From positions 124,001 through 188,000 of the forward strand of contig MAEX01000009.1 in the NCBI GenBank assembly GCA_002013415.1: a stretch of DNA of 64,000 bases. Direction: 5' to 3'. The translations under genes and the position numbers were made by a program. Shown here in pieces: positions 63,263 through 64,000 of the stretch; the stretch's first letter is position 1; each line of letters opens with the position of its first letter. This DNA is from Mycobacterium sp. D16Q14. GTDB taxonomy: Bacteria > Actinomycetota > Actinomycetes > Mycobacteriales > Mycobacteriaceae. The notes under the pieces were generated by a model. The model searched no databases and was not told the DNA's origin. It saw only the letters and a list, made by a program, of their open reading frames with translations.

Positions 63263-63376
63263 ATGACTAGCAATGAGACCGTCGCACCCGAGAAGGCAGG
63301 GGCTTGCGACAACCCGAACTGCACCTGCACCGACTGTCAGTGTGGATCCAGCTGTTCCTGCGGTTCCGACAAGTAG
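63263..63376 (+). CDS. Metallothionein-like Cys-rich peptide
   Basis: 37 residues, ATG at 63263 to TAG at 63374-63376. Seven Cys at residues 15, 20, 22, 25, 27, 31 and 33 are clustered as CDNPNCTCTDCQCG and SSCSCGSDK, with three CxC pairs. The N-terminal 12 residues are polar (TSNETVAPEKAG). This fits a small metallothionein binding Cu(I) or Zn, but it is shorter than the M. tuberculosis copper metallothionein and no alignment was possible. It lies between ccdA and an LLM oxidoreductase. Confidence 0.75.
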   Translation: MTSNETVAPEKAGACDNPNCTCTDCQCGSSCSCGSDK

Positions 63377-63419
63377 CCCTCAGGGAATACCGGCGGCGGG
63401 TGAGCGCGTTCGCCGTGAG

Positions 63420-64000
63420 GTGACCACACCGGAGTTCACCCCGTACGGATTCTTCACTCACTACGAGACGGTGGACGCAGATCTTTTGCGGGCCATCGAG
63501 GACCTCGGTTTCGATACCGCATGGCTGGGCGGCTCGCCTCCGGCCGATCTGCCATGGGTTGAACCTCTCCTTGCCGCCACTGAGTGCATCCGCATCGTGA
63601 CCGCGATCGTCAACATCTGGTCCGCGCCCGCGCGGGAAGCCGGTCGATCGTGGCAGCGCATCGAGACGGCTCACCCCGGGCGCTTCATTGTCGGTATCGG
63701 TGCCGGCCATCCCGAAATCGACAGTGGCGTTCCCTACAAGCCGTACTCCGGGCTGGTCGAATATCTCGACGTGCTCGATGAGGTGGGAGTTCCCAGGGAA
63801 GGCCGGGGCCTGGCAGCGCTCGCGGAGAAGTCACTCAAGCTTGCCGCCGAGCGCTCAGCGCTCGCGCACCCGTATCTCACCCCGCCATCGCATACTCGCT
63901 GGGCCCGTGAGCTCCTGGGACCCGATGCGATCATCGTCCCCGAGCAGAAGGTGGTGCTCACCACCGATGCCGATGAGGCCCGCGCGATCGGGCGTCAGGC
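63420..64000 (+). CDS. LLM-class F420-dependent oxidoreductase (partial)
   Basis: Starts at a GTG at 63420 (TTPEFTPYGFFTHYE) with CGTGAGG just before, and remains open to the window end (about 193 codons). The N-terminal luciferase-like barrel shows LGFDTAWLGGSPPADLPW, IVTAIVNIWSAPAREAGRSW, HPGRFIVGIGAGHPE and GLVEYLDVLDE. Such proteins use F420 or FMN; the substrate is unknown. Only the 5' part is visible. Confidence 0.85.
   Translation, partial: MTTPEFTPYGFFTHYETVDADLLRAIEDLGFDTAWLGGSPPADLPWVEPLLAATECIRIVTAIVNIWSAPAREAGRSWQRIETAHPGRFIVGIGAGHPEIDSGVPYKPYSGLVEYLDVLDEVGVPREGRGLAALAEKSLKLAAERSALAHPYLTPPSHTRWARELLGPDAIIVPEQKVVLTTDADEARAIGRQ

Overview
The window is a high-GC actinobacterial chromosome segment, best explained as a rapidly growing mycobacterium of the Mycobacteroides (abscessus/chelonae) group. 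This rests on gene content and order: a backbone rlmN - cdsA - frr - pyrH // tsf - rpsB - M23 peptidase // xerC - siderophore-interacting protein - dprA - yifB - yraN // DUF2469 - rnhB - lepB - rplS - lppW-like - trmD - rimM - KH protein - rpsP - NTF2-like - dacB-like - amidohydrolase - ffh // glnD - glnB - amtB - ftsY. This follows the Mycobacterium tuberculosis Rv2876-Rv2921c order as I remember it. MmpS/MmpL, F420-type oxidoreductases, mycobacterial lipoproteins and a HelR-type RNA polymerase protein agree. No tRNA, rRNA, CRISPR array or prophage was seen.

Layout. 1-5.1 kb: ribbon-helix-helix regulator plus DUF4097 protein, a DUF2631 membrane protein, rlmN, and an XRE/cupin regulator divergent from a flavin oxidoreductase-methyltransferase pair. 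5-11 kb: LysR/EamA pair, a lipoprotein, ASCH-domain protein, dienelactone hydrolase, and two tandem DUF6159 membrane proteins. 11-13.3 kb: cdsA-frr-pyrH. 13.3-24.1 kb is a block of accessory genes between pyrH and tsf: HelR with a rifamycin-associated-element-like palindrome upstream, PnuC, a uridine-kinase-like protein, MarR/SDR, TetR/GH1 glycosidase, and thiolase divergent from carotenoid oxygenase plus a tandem HxlR regulator. 24.1-26.6 kb: tsf, rpsB, M23 peptidase. 26.6-31.3 kb: a TetR-HxlR fusion regulator divergent from mmpS-mmpL. 31.3-39.1 kb: xerC/dprA/yifB/yraN, interrupted by TetR, DoxX and a graveyard of three IS fragments plus a P450 tail. 39.2-43.3 kb: a decayed full-length P450, a secreted protein, TetR, then CsbD, GlsB/YeaQ and two lipoproteins. 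43.3-49.3 kb: the protein-export and ribosome-maturation block. 49.3-55.1 kb: a frameshifted hotdog thioesterase, an LLM oxidoreductase, a DD-carboxypeptidase, an amidohydrolase, ffh and a decayed NTF2-like gene. 55.2-60.8 kb: glnD, glnB and amtB with a GlnR-type box, then ftsY. 60.8-64 kb: type 2 IPP isomerase, a secreted thioredoxin-like protein with CcdA, a 37-residue Cys-rich metallothionein-like peptide, and the 5' part of another LLM oxidoreductase.

Working together: the backbone covers translation (frr, tsf, rpsB, rplS, rpsP, trmD, rimM, rlmN), SRP targeting and secretion (ffh, ftsY, lepB), nitrogen sensing (amtB-glnB-glnD) and DNA processing (xerC, dprA, rnhB). Most accessory genes sit as regulator/target pairs, and many have a clear palindrome or direct repeat between or beside them. 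Decay is concentrated at a few spots: IS/P450 fragments 34.8-35.9 kb, a P450 with two nonsense codons and two frameshifts 39.2-40.6 kb, a C-tract frameshift at 49.4 kb, and a twice-frameshifted NTF2-like gene at 54.6-55.1 kb.
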